Assembly: GCA_900553465.1 (NCBI GenBank)
Contig: USDT01000014.1
Span: 1 to 62,131 of the forward strand
Source of the DNA: an uncultured Prevotella sp.
GTDB lineage: Bacteria > Bacteroidota > Bacteroidia > Bacteroidales > Bacteroidaceae
Direction: 5' to 3'
Length of the DNA stretch: 62,131 nucleotides
Part shown: positions 10,136-18,599 of the stretch, one piece after another
How the letters are laid out: every line of letters starts with the position of its first letter
How positions within the stretch are numbered: the first letter of the stretch is position 1
Program-made: the position numbers and the translations under genes
The notes under the pieces: generated by a model
Databases searched by the model: none
What the model was told of the DNA's origin: nothing
Seen by the model: only the letters and a program-made list of their open reading frames with translations

Positions 10136-10879
10136 ATGAGTATTCGCAATACATTTGTTTCTTTGCTGTTACTTTACTCGGCCGGTGCTGCAGCGCAGAT
10201 AGGTGAGCATCGCAACGATCTTTCCATTGGTTTCAACGGCGGATATGTGTTGAGCAATGTCGGATTCACTCCGAAGGTGACGCAAGGATATCATGGCGGA
10301 ATGACAGGAGGTCTGTCTGTAAGATACGTATGTGAAAAATATTTCAATACGATATGCTCCATCTATGGCGAGGTGAACTATGCTCAGGCCGGATGGAAAG
10401 AGGATATTCGTATGACAGACGGCAGTCCGGTAATTAACAAAGTGACAGGTCTGCCGGAGGAGTACAGCCGTACGCTTAATTATGTCCAGATACCTATCTT
10501 TGCCCATCTGGCATGGGGACGTGAGACAAAAGGCTTCCAGTTCTTCTTCCAGGCAGGTCCTCAGTTCGGTTTTCTCATAAGTGAGAAGACCAAGACAAAC
10601 TTCAATTTCGCAGATCGTAATATGGACGATCGCACCAATAAGGTTTGCGCACAGGATACAATGGCTGTGGAGAATAAGTTTGACTATGGTATTGCTGCCG
10701 GTGTGGGTATGGAATATTCAATACCGAAAGTCGGACATTTCTTGCTCGAAGGACGATATTACTACGGCTTAGGCAATATTTACGGCAACTCAAAGCGTGA
10801 TTATTTTGCCAAATCAAATATAGGAAACATAGTCATAAAACTGACTTATCTGTTTGACATAACTAAAACCAAAAAATAA
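10136..10879 (+). CDS. PorT-family outer-membrane beta-barrel protein
   Basis: 247 residues with a signal peptide (MSIRNTFVSLLLLYSAGAAAQ). The alternating hydrophobic pattern and repeated Gly/Tyr turns (GFNGGYVLSNVGF, LEGRYYYGLGNIY, IVIKLTYLFDI ending in an aromatic strand) fit the eight-stranded PorT-like barrels common in Bacteroidetes. It starts 4 bases after the LysM gene and ends 6 bases before the peptide transporter, so the three are probably co-transcribed. The barrel and the LysM protein may bridge outer membrane and peptidoglycan. Any role in type IX secretion is not shown by the sequence. Confidence 0.78.
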   Translation: MSIRNTFVSLLLLYSAGAAAQIGEHRNDLSIGFNGGYVLSNVGFTPKVTQGYHGGMTGGLSVRYVCEKYFNTICSIYGEVNYAQAGWKEDIRMTDGSPVINKVTGLPEEYSRTLNYVQIPIFAHLAWGRETKGFQFFFQAGPQFGFLISEKTKTNFNFADRNMDDRTNKVCAQDTMAVENKFDYGIAAGVGMEYSIPKVGHFLLEGRYYYGLGNIYGNSKRDYFAKSNIGNIVIKLTYLFDITKTKK

Positions 10880-10885
10880 AAAAAC

Positions 10886-12397
10886 ATGTTTGAAGGTCAA
10901 CCAAAAGGACTCTATGCGTTGGCATTGGCCAACACTGGAGAGCGTTTCGGCTATTATACAATGATAGCCGTGTTTGCATTGTTTCTAAAAGCCAACTTCG
11001 GACTGGATCCCGGTACGGCAGGTCTGATTTACAGTTCGTTTCTTGGCTTAGTCTATTTCTTGCCGTTCATCGGTGGTATCATGGCTGATAAGTTCGGTTA
11101 TGGCCGTATGGTGACAATCGGAATTCTCATTATGTTTGCCGGATATCTGTTCTTGTCGATTCCTTTGGGAGGCGATACGTTAGCTTTGGTTTGTATGCTT
11201 GTTGCCCTGATTCTCATCAGTTTCGGAACCGGTTTGTTCAAAGGTAACTTGCAGGTAATGGTGGGTAATCTGTATGATGATCCCAAGTATTCCGACAAGC
11301 GCGATTCTGCTTTCTCTATTTTCTACATGGCCATAAACATCGGTGCACTTTTTGCTCCGACTGCAGCTGTAAAGATAAAGGATTGGGCTGAATCTATAGG
11401 TTATGCTTCCAACGATGCTTATCATTTCTCGTTTGCGGTAGCCTGCGCTTCACTCATTCTGTCAATAGCTATTTACTATATATTCCGCCCGACGTTCAGA
11501 CACGTTGAAGGTGGTGTTGCAAAGAGTGGCGAGGCTGTTCAGACCGAGCAACAGCTATCTCAGTCTGAGACAACAGCCCGCATCATCGCTCTTTGCCTCG
11601 TATTTGCGGTTGTGATATTCTTCTGGATGGCATTTCATCAGAATGGTCTTACTCTGACTTATTTTGCTGATGAATTCACTGCCAAGAGTTCTTCTGGAGT
11701 TGAAAGTATGGCTTTTGATGTGTTCAATCTGGTTGCCATAATATTTATTGTTTATGCACTCTTCTCTCTGTTCCAGAGCAAGAAAGGCCGCACTAAGATG
11801 ATTTCGGCTCTTGTGATTGTTCTTTCATGTGTTTATCTTTATTACAGATACACCACTCTTGAAGGTGAGGTCGCTGTAAGTGCTCCGATCTTCCAGCATT
11901 TCAATCCGTTCTATGTTGTTGCATTGACACCTGTCAGCATGGCTATTTTCGGAAGCCTTGCACGCAAAGGCAAGGAACCTTCTGCACCACGTAAGATTGC
12001 CTACGGTATGCTTGTTGCAGCAATAGGTTTTGGTGTTATGGCTGTCGGTTCACTTTCATTGCCAAGTCCGGATGCTCAGAAAGCCGCTGGTGATGCTGCC
12101 GTGTTTGTGTCTCCTAACTGGCTTATAACAACATATCTTGTACTTACATTCGGTGAGTTGTTGCTCAGTCCGATGGGTATATCGTTTGTTTCAAAGGTAG
12201 CACCTCCAAAGTATAAGGGAATGATGATGGGTGGATGGTTTGTTGCAACAGCCATAGGTAACATTCTTGTCAGCGTTGGAGGTTATCTCTGGGGCAGTCT
12301 TCCGTTGTGGTGTGTATGGAGCGTGTTCATCGTTCTTTGCCTCATCTCGGCTCTGTTCATGTTCTCTATTATGAAGAAACTGGAGAAAGTCTGCTGA
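10886..12397 (+). CDS. POT/PTR-family proton-coupled peptide transporter
   Basis: 503 residues and strongly hydrophobic, with about 12-14 membrane segments. The N-terminus shows the POT signature (NTGERFGYYTMIAVFALFL), and a second conserved element appears as FYMAINIGALFAP. The family imports di- and tripeptides with protons across the inner membrane. The last segments (LSPMGISFVSKVAPPKYKG) also match the family. It is the last gene before a clear terminator and probably shares the transcript of the two genes upstream. Specificity cannot be told from the sequence. Confidence 0.93.
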   Translation: MFEGQPKGLYALALANTGERFGYYTMIAVFALFLKANFGLDPGTAGLIYSSFLGLVYFLPFIGGIMADKFGYGRMVTIGILIMFAGYLFLSIPLGGDTLALVCMLVALILISFGTGLFKGNLQVMVGNLYDDPKYSDKRDSAFSIFYMAINIGALFAPTAAVKIKDWAESIGYASNDAYHFSFAVACASLILSIAIYYIFRPTFRHVEGGVAKSGEAVQTEQQLSQSETTARIIALCLVFAVVIFFWMAFHQNGLTLTYFADEFTAKSSSGVESMAFDVFNLVAIIFIVYALFSLFQSKKGRTKMISALVIVLSCVYLYYRYTTLEGEVAVSAPIFQHFNPFYVVALTPVSMAIFGSLARKGKEPSAPRKIAYGMLVAAIGFGVMAVGSLSLPSPDAQKAAGDAAVFVSPNWLITTYLVLTFGELLLSPMGISFVSKVAPPKYKGMMMGGWFVATAIGNILVSVGGYLWGSLPLWCVWSVFIVLCLISALFMFSIMKKLEKVC

Positions 12398-12445
12398 TAA
12401 AAAGAATTTTGTAGCGTTGTTATAAATGCGCTTCAATATAAAGAA

Positions 12446-12486
12446 AAATGCTTTCCGGTATTAACTATAGCCGGAAAGCATTTTTT
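12446..12486 (+). terminator. Terminator of the LysM-barrel-transporter operon
   Basis: AATGCTTTCCGG ... CCGGAAAGCATT is a perfect stem followed by TTTTTT, about 50 bases after the transporter stop codon. Confidence 0.92.
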
Positions 12487-12649
12487 ATGTTATATGGAGA
12501 TAGGGCAGAGAAAACATGTAATGTAGTGATATAATTCTATAGGCATTGTATCAGATTCGTTTTGTTATGGCTTGTGCAGTATTAATGGGTTGTTTGGAAA
12601 ACTATGTTTCTATAATAGATTATAAAGGGATATTTTCGCTTTTGTTTAC

Positions 12650-12691
12650 AAATAAAGGACGCACTTCAATAGAATGTGCGTCCTTTATTTG
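12650..12691 (-). terminator. Terminator below the 56-residue membrane protein gene
   Basis: A long perfect inverted repeat (AAATAAAGGACGCAC ... GTGCGTCCTTTATTT) ends in a T-rich run when read in either direction. It lies about 40 bases after the stop of the small minus-strand gene, so it is its likely terminator and may also stop read-through from the left. Confidence 0.85.
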
Positions 12692-12728
12692 TACAAGTAC
12701 TTTTATTGGTATGCCTTATTTAATCTTT

Positions 12729-12899
12729 TTATCCGGCCATGTAAGCCCATATTGCAAATGCGGTCAAGCATAAAGCTGCAATACACATCACGTAGAATAA
12801 AACCGTTGTGATAGTGTGTTGCAGACGTATTTTCTTGAGTCTTTGATTTTTTAACTCTTCGGCGTCACCAATGTGCTTGTGTGAATGATGTAATGTCAT
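12729..12899 (-). CDS. Small single-pass membrane protein, 56 residues
   Basis: An uninterrupted frame reads MTLHHSHKHIGDAEELKNQR, then a basic patch (LKKIRLQH), then one hydrophobic membrane segment (about residues 31-52, VLFYVMCIAALCLTAFAIWA), ending YMAG. It fits a cytoplasmic, His- and charge-rich N-terminus and one transmembrane helix. It lies about 100 bases downstream of hppA on the same strand with its own strong terminator behind it. That position suggests a companion of the pump, but this is only context. No family is recognised. Confidence 0.68.
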   Translation of the reverse strand: MTLHHSHKHIGDAEELKNQRLKKIRLQHTITTVLFYVMCIAALCLTAFAIWAYMAG

Positions 12900-12928
12900 A
12901 ATTTTTTTTGCAGTTGTTTCTTAAAATA

Positions 12929-12957
12929 CGGCATACCGTTTTTATGACGGCGTGCCG
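12929..12957 (-). terminator. Hairpin between hppA and the small membrane protein gene
   Basis: The arms CGGCATACCGT and ACGGCGTGCCG pair with one mismatch and one wobble. On the minus strand they are followed by TATTTTAAG, a weak T-run. It may terminate hppA transcription partially, letting a fraction reach the small downstream gene. Confidence 0.5.
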
Positions 12958-13000
12958 CGATTCTTTGTTAGTTATTTGCTTCGTTTTCTCTTTCAATTTG

Positions 13001-15205
13001 TTACATGAAAGCTACTGTCAGTCCGGCCATAACAATACTTACCATAGACATGAGCTTTATAAGTATGTTGAGCGACGGACCGCTTGTGTCCTTGAACGGA
13101 TCACCGACGGTATCTCCGACGATTGTCGCCTTATGACACGGACTTCCCTTGCCTCCGAAGTTACCTTCTTCAACCATTTTCTTTGCATTATCCCATGCAC
13201 CGCCGGCGTTTGCCATGAATACGGCTAAGGTAAAACCTGTCGCAAGACTGCCGGCGAGTAGTCCGAGAACTCCTGCTACTCCGAGTACCACACCCACGAT
13301 GACTGGTATAAGAATGGCAAGAACTGCCGGAAGAACCATCTCGCGCTGTGCTCCGCGTGTACTAATCTCAACACATCGTCCGTAGTCTGGCAGAGCTTCG
13401 CCTTGCAATATACCCTTTATCTCGCGGAACTGACGGCGTACTTCCTCGACCATTGAGGCTGCGGCACGGCTTACAGCGCCCATTGTAAGACCGCAGAAAA
13501 GGAATGCTGCCATGGCACCGATGAAACAGCCAACAATTACTTCTGGATTGATGAGATTGACACGGAAGAACTCCATGAAGTCGGTTATGCCGGCATTGGC
13601 CGGATTGAATACCTCACCAGCTGCGTCGATGAATTGTTGTCCGCCTTCTGCAGCACGTATCATGGCTATCTTTATTTCTTCGACATACGAAGCGAGCAGT
13701 GCTAGGGCTGTAAGTGCGGCTGAACCGATGGCAAATCCCTTGCCCGTGGCAGCTGTTGTGTTGCCTAGTGCATCGAGTGCGTCAGTGCGATGTCTGATTT
13801 CCTCTCCCAGTCCGCTCATCTCTGCATTACCGCCGGCATTGTCGGCGATAGGGCCGTAGGCATCTGTCGCCAATGTGATGCCGAGTGTGGACAACATACC
13901 GACTGATGCAATGCCGATGCCGTAGAGGCCTTTGCTTACAGATGTAGCACTCATAGTCATGTCAAATCCATTTGCACAGAGATAGCTCATTAATATTGCC
14001 GCTGAAATGGCAAGCACAGGTATGAGTGTTGATATCATGCCGGTTCCAATACCTTTTATAATTACTGTCGCTGAACCGGTGACCGATGCCTCGGCAATTT
14101 TCTGAGTCGGTTTATAGCTGTGCGATGTGTAATATTCTGTAGCCTGTCCTATTACAACTCCAGCTATCAGACCACTCAGGACAGAAAATGACAATCCGAG
14201 CCAGTTGTCGATGTTGAGCATGTATAGTATGACGAAAGTGGCTATTGCCGTCAATCCTGCACTGAGGTTTGTCCCGACACCTAGTGAGTGTAGCAGGTCT
14301 TTCATTGTCGCACCTTCCTTTGTTTTAACGGCAAGGATGCCGAGCAGTGAAAGGAATATGCCCACAGTGGCAATAAGCATCGGTGCAATGACAGCTTTAA
14401 GCTGCATGTCGCCACTCATGGCGAAAGCCGTTGCGCCGAGTGCAGCGGTGGAAAGAATTGATCCGCAATAGCTTTCATACAGGTCGGCACCCATTCCTGC
14501 CACGTCACCTACATTGTCGCCTACGTTGTCGGCAATTGTCGCCGGATTTCGCGGATCGTCTTCCGGTATGTCAGCCTCCACTTTTCCTACAAGGTCGGCA
14601 CCTACGTCAGCCGCCTTGGTATAGATGCCTCCGCCTACACGTGCGAACAGAGCCTGCGTCGATGCACCCATTCCGAAGGTAAGCATGGTTGTTGTGATAG
14701 TGACTAAAGCCATCTGCTCTCCGTCGTACACTGCATTGAGAATAACAAACCAGAGAGCGATGTCGAGCAGTCCAAGACCGACAACCACCAGTCCCATCAC
14801 GGCGCCGCTGCGGAACGCTATTTTCAAACCACTGTCAAGGCCGCGGCGTGCGGCGTTTGCCGTACGTGCCGAAGCATATGTCGCAGTTTTCATTCCGAGA
14901 AATCCTGCAAGGCCGGAGAAGAAACCTCCGGTGAGGAATGCAAAGGGCACCCACGGATTCTGTACCTTCATGACATAGGCCATGAACGCGAATACCGCGG
15001 CAAGAATGACAAAGACGATGGTCACTATCTTGTATTGTTGTTTCAGATAGGCCATGGCGCCTTTCCTTACATAACCGGCTATTTCACGCATCCTTACAGT
15101 TCCTTCGTCTTCCTTCATCATGCTTCTGAAGAAGAACCACGCTGCAGCCAGAGCCGTCAAGCTGGCTACGGGAACGAGCCAAAATACAGATGGAATGTTA
15201 CTCAT
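13001..15205 (-). CDS. hppA: K+-stimulated membrane-bound pyrophosphatase (Na+/H+ pump)
   Basis: 734 residues with about 16 membrane segments. It couples hydrolysis of pyrophosphate to cation export across the inner membrane. The substrate site is intact: DVGADLVGKVEADIPEDDPR followed by NPATIADNVGDNVGD. The motif GNTTAATGKG carries Ala where K+-independent enzymes carry Lys, so by family rules this is the K+-dependent, usually Na+-pumping class; whether it also moves H+ cannot be told. It starts 38 bases after the stop of the porin gene upstream and is probably co-transcribed with it. A terminator-like hairpin and a small membrane protein gene follow. Confidence 0.96.
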   Translation of the reverse strand: MSNIPSVFWLVPVASLTALAAAWFFFRSMMKEDEGTVRMREIAGYVRKGAMAYLKQQYKIVTIVFVILAAVFAFMAYVMKVQNPWVPFAFLTGGFFSGLAGFLGMKTATYASARTANAARRGLDSGLKIAFRSGAVMGLVVVGLGLLDIALWFVILNAVYDGEQMALVTITTTMLTFGMGASTQALFARVGGGIYTKAADVGADLVGKVEADIPEDDPRNPATIADNVGDNVGDVAGMGADLYESYCGSILSTAALGATAFAMSGDMQLKAVIAPMLIATVGIFLSLLGILAVKTKEGATMKDLLHSLGVGTNLSAGLTAIATFVILYMLNIDNWLGLSFSVLSGLIAGVVIGQATEYYTSHSYKPTQKIAEASVTGSATVIIKGIGTGMISTLIPVLAISAAILMSYLCANGFDMTMSATSVSKGLYGIGIASVGMLSTLGITLATDAYGPIADNAGGNAEMSGLGEEIRHRTDALDALGNTTAATGKGFAIGSAALTALALLASYVEEIKIAMIRAAEGGQQFIDAAGEVFNPANAGITDFMEFFRVNLINPEVIVGCFIGAMAAFLFCGLTMGAVSRAAASMVEEVRRQFREIKGILQGEALPDYGRCVEISTRGAQREMVLPAVLAILIPVIVGVVLGVAGVLGLLAGSLATGFTLAVFMANAGGAWDNAKKMVEEGNFGGKGSPCHKATIVGDTVGDPFKDTSGPSLNILIKLMSMVSIVMAGLTVAFM

Positions 15206-15243
15206 ATAGTTTCAGTTAAAGGTTTAGGCAAATTAAAACAGGA

Positions 15244-16386
15244 TCAGAAGCGGAAGTCCACCTCTACGTCCACCATGTTGTAGTTGGGCTTTTTCAGTGA
15301 ACGGTCGTTCACGAAAGCATATTCGGCACTCAGTCTGAAGTTCTTATGGAAATCATAGTGTGCGCCCACTTCGTATTGTGTCTTGGCCGTACTCCATTCC
15401 GCTTTCGGACGGTACATGTCGTAGCGTGCCTTCAGATAAAACTTCTTCTTCACTACCGGAGCGATCACGAGTGCATACAGACCGTCGGCCTTATCGCCTG
15501 CAGCTGTGTTCACGGTGCAGTCTTTTGCGTCGTCAACGTCCTGATATGTGGTTTTGAAACCGTAGCCCTGGCTGTGTATATATTCCGAACGCAGTGTCCA
15601 GTCGTTGGCTGCATATTCCACACTAACGGCATAACGGTTGCGGTCGAGTGTTCTCACACCCTTCTTCTCCACGATGGTTCCTTCCGGAGTTGTTGCCTGC
15701 CATGTACCTTTGCGTGAATACGTACCGGTCCATCCGAACGCACCGATCCTGAGTCCGCTCACCGGCATCACCCAAATACCTCCGATGACGTCCTTCTGTT
15801 GATCTGCGTCTTTCACGTTTATTCCCTGTCCATTGAATACACCTATCTGATAGTGTAACAGATTTCGGCCGGCTGCATTCTTCAGGAAATCACCTTGAAT
15901 CTGCAGACCTATGTCGCGTCCGTTGCTGGAATGTTCACCCACACGGTCGGAGAATCCCGCCAGCTTGCTCACGTTCTGCGAGTAGCTCATGAATCCCTGA
16001 TCTATAGGATTCATCGGGTTCTCAAAGGTGAAAGGTCTTTTGTATTGTCCTATCTTCACTTTGAAGAACGGGAATTTCTGCCATTCGGCAAAGGCGTCCA
16101 CCACTCGTGGTGAGCTGCCCAGTGTAGATGTGTTGCCGTTGAACTGTATCTGTGTTTTCCAGTAAAAGTCTTTCAGTATGCGTCCTTCGAGCGACAGACG
16201 CGCCATTCTTACGTCGAATGAGTTGCTTTCGGCGTCTTCCTGACTGCTGTACTGATACTGTGTCATAATGTATCCGCTGAACTTTATGTCGCTGAAGACG
16301 GTCATTTTCTTTTCTTCTTTCTGAGCGTTGATGTTCATTGCTGTGAGTATGAGCATAGCGCTTATCACTGCCTTTTTGTTCATCAT
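15244..16386 (-). CDS. Phosphate-selective porin O/P-type outer-membrane porin
   Basis: 380 residues; the signal peptide is MMNKKAVISAMLILTAMNINAQ (either Met could start it). The N-terminal region (FSGYIMTQYQYSSQED, FDVRMARLSLEGRILKDFYWKTQ) and the conserved IGQYKRPFTFENPMNPID are typical of the OprO/OprP porin family. The C-terminus ends in an aromatic strand (VDVEVDFRF) as expected for BamA-dependent insertion. The pump gene hppA follows after 38 bases, suggesting a joint transcript that would place a phosphate-type porin with a pyrophosphate-consuming pump. Real substrate preference is not provable from the sequence. Confidence 0.88.
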   Translation of the reverse strand: MMNKKAVISAMLILTAMNINAQKEEKKMTVFSDIKFSGYIMTQYQYSSQEDAESNSFDVRMARLSLEGRILKDFYWKTQIQFNGNTSTLGSSPRVVDAFAEWQKFPFFKVKIGQYKRPFTFENPMNPIDQGFMSYSQNVSKLAGFSDRVGEHSSNGRDIGLQIQGDFLKNAAGRNLLHYQIGVFNGQGINVKDADQQKDVIGGIWVMPVSGLRIGAFGWTGTYSRKGTWQATTPEGTIVEKKGVRTLDRNRYAVSVEYAANDWTLRSEYIHSQGYGFKTTYQDVDDAKDCTVNTAAGDKADGLYALVIAPVVKKKFYLKARYDMYRPKAEWSTAKTQYEVGAHYDFHKNFRLSAEYAFVNDRSLKKPNYNMVDVEVDFRF

Positions 16387-16434
16387 TTGAAAATTATGAA
16401 GTTGTTAGTAATTGATTTATATTTTTGTTAGGTT

Positions 16435-16474
16435 GTTGCTCATCACAAATATAAATAAAATAAGTGATGGCAAC
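16435..16474 (-). promoter_or_regulatory. Promoter and overlapping palindrome of the porin-hppA unit
   Basis: On the minus strand TATATTTG (16446-16453) fits the -7 consensus about 60 bases before the porin start. It sits inside an imperfect inverted repeat with arms GTTGCTCATCAC and GTGATGGCAAC, one inserted base apart. A palindrome across a promoter could be an operator, though a chance inverted repeat is possible. Confidence 0.45.
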
Positions 16475-16525
16475 ATACCCCTAACGTTCTTTTTTTATCT
16501 TTTTTATAGCTTTTTGGTTCGCGTT

Positions 16526-17953
16526 TCAATTTCTCTTTCTGAGCAGCACCACGTTCTCCACGTGCGGCGTGTGAGGGAACATGTCTACCGGCTGTACCGC
16601 CTCCACGGCATACGCTGTGTCAAGCAGTGACAGGTCGCGTGCCTGTGTGGCAGGGTTGCAGCTCACGTATACTATGCGTTGAGGCTGTGCGCGGAGTATT
16701 GTGTCTATAACGTCGCCATGCATGCCGGCGCGTGGCGGGTCGGTGATTATCACGTCCGGACGTCCGTGGCTTGCTATGAATTCGTCAGTCAGGATGTCCT
16801 TCATATCGCCTGCGTAGAACAGAGTATTCTCAATTCCGTTTATGGCTGAGTTTACCTTGGCGTCCTCTATTGCCTCCGGCACATATTCGATGCCTATCAC
16901 CTTGCGTGCGCTGCGTGCCACGAAGTTGGCTATAGTGCCTGTTCCGGTGTATAGGTCGTACACCAGTTCGTTGCCGGTAAGGCCTGCAAACTCGCGTGCC
17001 ACTGAATAAAGATGGTATGCCTGTTCGGTGTTGGTCTGGTAGAAACTCTTGGGACCGACTTTGAACTTCAGGCCTTCCATTGTCTCGAAAATATGGTCGT
17101 TGCCCTTGAAAACGCTCACTTCCAGGTCGCCGAATGTGTCGTTGCACTTCTGGTTGTTCACGTATAGCAGCGATGTTATTTGCGGGAACTTTTCGGCTAT
17201 GTGTTCAAGCAGACCTTTTGCGCGCAGCTCGTCGCCCTCTTCATCGTAGTGGAACTGTATGATGACCATCCATTCGCCGGTGTTGGAGTTGCGTATAACG
17301 ATGTCGCGCAACAGTCCGTGCTGTTCGCGCAGGTCGAAGAAAGTCATGCCCGTTGTCAGTGCGTAGTCGCGTATCTCGTTGCGTATGCTGTTGTGCAGAT
17401 CGTCCATAAGCATACACTTCTCTATGGGCAATATCTTGTCGAAGGCGCCCGTGATGTGGAATCCGATGGCATTCATCTCGGTGTTCTCAAAACTTTCTCC
17501 CGACGCTATCTGCTCCTTTGTGAGCCACTTCTTGTTGGAACATCCGAACTCGAGCTTGTTTCTGTACTCGCTTGTTTTCACCGATCCCATTATCGGTCTG
17601 AACTCCGGCAGTTCCACCTTTCCTATTCTCGTGAGTTGGTCGTGTACCTGCTTATGCTTGGCCTTCAGCTGTTCTTCGTAGGGGAGCATCTGCCATTTGC
17701 ATCCGCCGCACACTCCGAAGTGACGGCACATGGGTTCTGTGCGCAGTTCACTGTATTTTATGAATCTTATCACTTCTGCCTCACAGTAGTGGTGTTTCTT
17801 GCGTCTCACCTGCAGATCGACAATGTCGCCGGGCACGGCAAAGGGCACAAACACCACCATGTCGTTGATTCTTGCCAACGATTTGCCTTCTGCTGCAACG
17901 TCGGTGATCGTGATGTTCTCGAGCACCGGCAGCGGTTTCTTTTTTCTTGTCAT
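16526..17953 (-). CDS. rlmD: 23S rRNA (uracil-C5)-methyltransferase, RlmD/RumA family
   Basis: 475 residues from MTRKKKPLPVLENITITDVA. An upstream ATG would add 31 residues with no family similarity, so the shorter start is used. Order: an N-terminal TRAM domain (about 8-65), a [4Fe-4S] cluster motif (CRHFGVCGGCKW), then the SAM-dependent methyltransferase fold (VYDLYTGTGTIANF, DPPRAGMH). The catalytic Cys lies in VSCNPATQARDL near the C-terminus. The family methylates a uridine in 23S rRNA; which uridine (1939, 747 or both) is not decided by the sequence. It stands alone. Confidence 0.9.
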   Translation of the reverse strand: MTRKKKPLPVLENITITDVAAEGKSLARINDMVVFVPFAVPGDIVDLQVRRKKHHYCEAEVIRFIKYSELRTEPMCRHFGVCGGCKWQMLPYEEQLKAKHKQVHDQLTRIGKVELPEFRPIMGSVKTSEYRNKLEFGCSNKKWLTKEQIASGESFENTEMNAIGFHITGAFDKILPIEKCMLMDDLHNSIRNEIRDYALTTGMTFFDLREQHGLLRDIVIRNSNTGEWMVIIQFHYDEEGDELRAKGLLEHIAEKFPQITSLLYVNNQKCNDTFGDLEVSVFKGNDHIFETMEGLKFKVGPKSFYQTNTEQAYHLYSVAREFAGLTGNELVYDLYTGTGTIANFVARSARKVIGIEYVPEAIEDAKVNSAINGIENTLFYAGDMKDILTDEFIASHGRPDVIITDPPRAGMHGDVIDTILRAQPQRIVYVSCNPATQARDLSLLDTAYAVEAVQPVDMFPHTPHVENVVLLRKRN

Positions 17954-18053
17954 TTCTTTATGTTTTGCTTGTTTTGTCCGTTCAGGCTGATACGGATAAT
18001 GTGCAAAGGTAACACTTTCTGCTGATATGGCGTCATAATGCGCCATATAAACG

Positions 18054-18599
18054 AATTATTTGCAGAAACATGGATTGTTTTTCGTACGGTTTGGGCTGAT
18101 GTGTGTCGTATTGCCGGCTGATGTTATGATTTGTTGCAGAATCCCGAATTTTTCTTATGGTTTTTATTAAAATATGTTTATTATAGTTAATTGTTGGCTT
18201 TTCTGGTGTCTTGAAATTCGCGCAGTTTTCTGTTTGTGCACATTTTCCTGAAAAACAGAGAAAATATGCAATTTTTTATAATTGTCTGACAGTCAATGTG
18301 TTTCTGAATGTTGGCTGAAGATGATGGCTTCGGTACAAAACTTTTATGCATGGAAAAGTCTGCCAAATGGGCTTTTTCATGCTCCGGAAATGACCGTATT
18401 ACACCCTGATATGGACTTTCTGGCTGTATGGTATGGGCCATTTCGGGGTGTAATATGGGCTTTGTTGTATGGAGGAAAGTTTGGAGCGACTTTTCCGAAG
18501 GCTTTTTCCCGCAGATTCCTTCTCTATTTTGTGTCCTCAAGAAGTGTTAATTTGGACTCGAGTTTTCTGTAAGTGCCGGTTGTCTGTCGGCTGCCGTTT
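18054..18599. other. Intergenic region with a repeat fragment, no gene seen
   Basis: About 550 bases lie between the start of the methyltransferase gene and the end of ccsBA. I see no credible coding region. The part at 18388-18460 forms a hairpin related to the dispersed repeat. Confidence 0.55.
18388..18460 (-). repeat. Hairpin related to the dispersed intergenic repeat
   Basis: TATTACACCCTGAT (18397-18410) is the exact complement of a motif at 4407-4420 and related to the core of the long repeats. A second copy faces it (TTTCGGGGTGTAATA, about 18441-18455), so the two form a stem with a loop of about 30 bases. Of the repeat pieces in this window it is the only one not lying between convergent genes. 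Confidence 0.5.

Noticed and set aside
12546..12773. 75-codon forward frame
   Set aside because: It runs through a perfect terminator stem and antisense to the 56-residue membrane protein gene.
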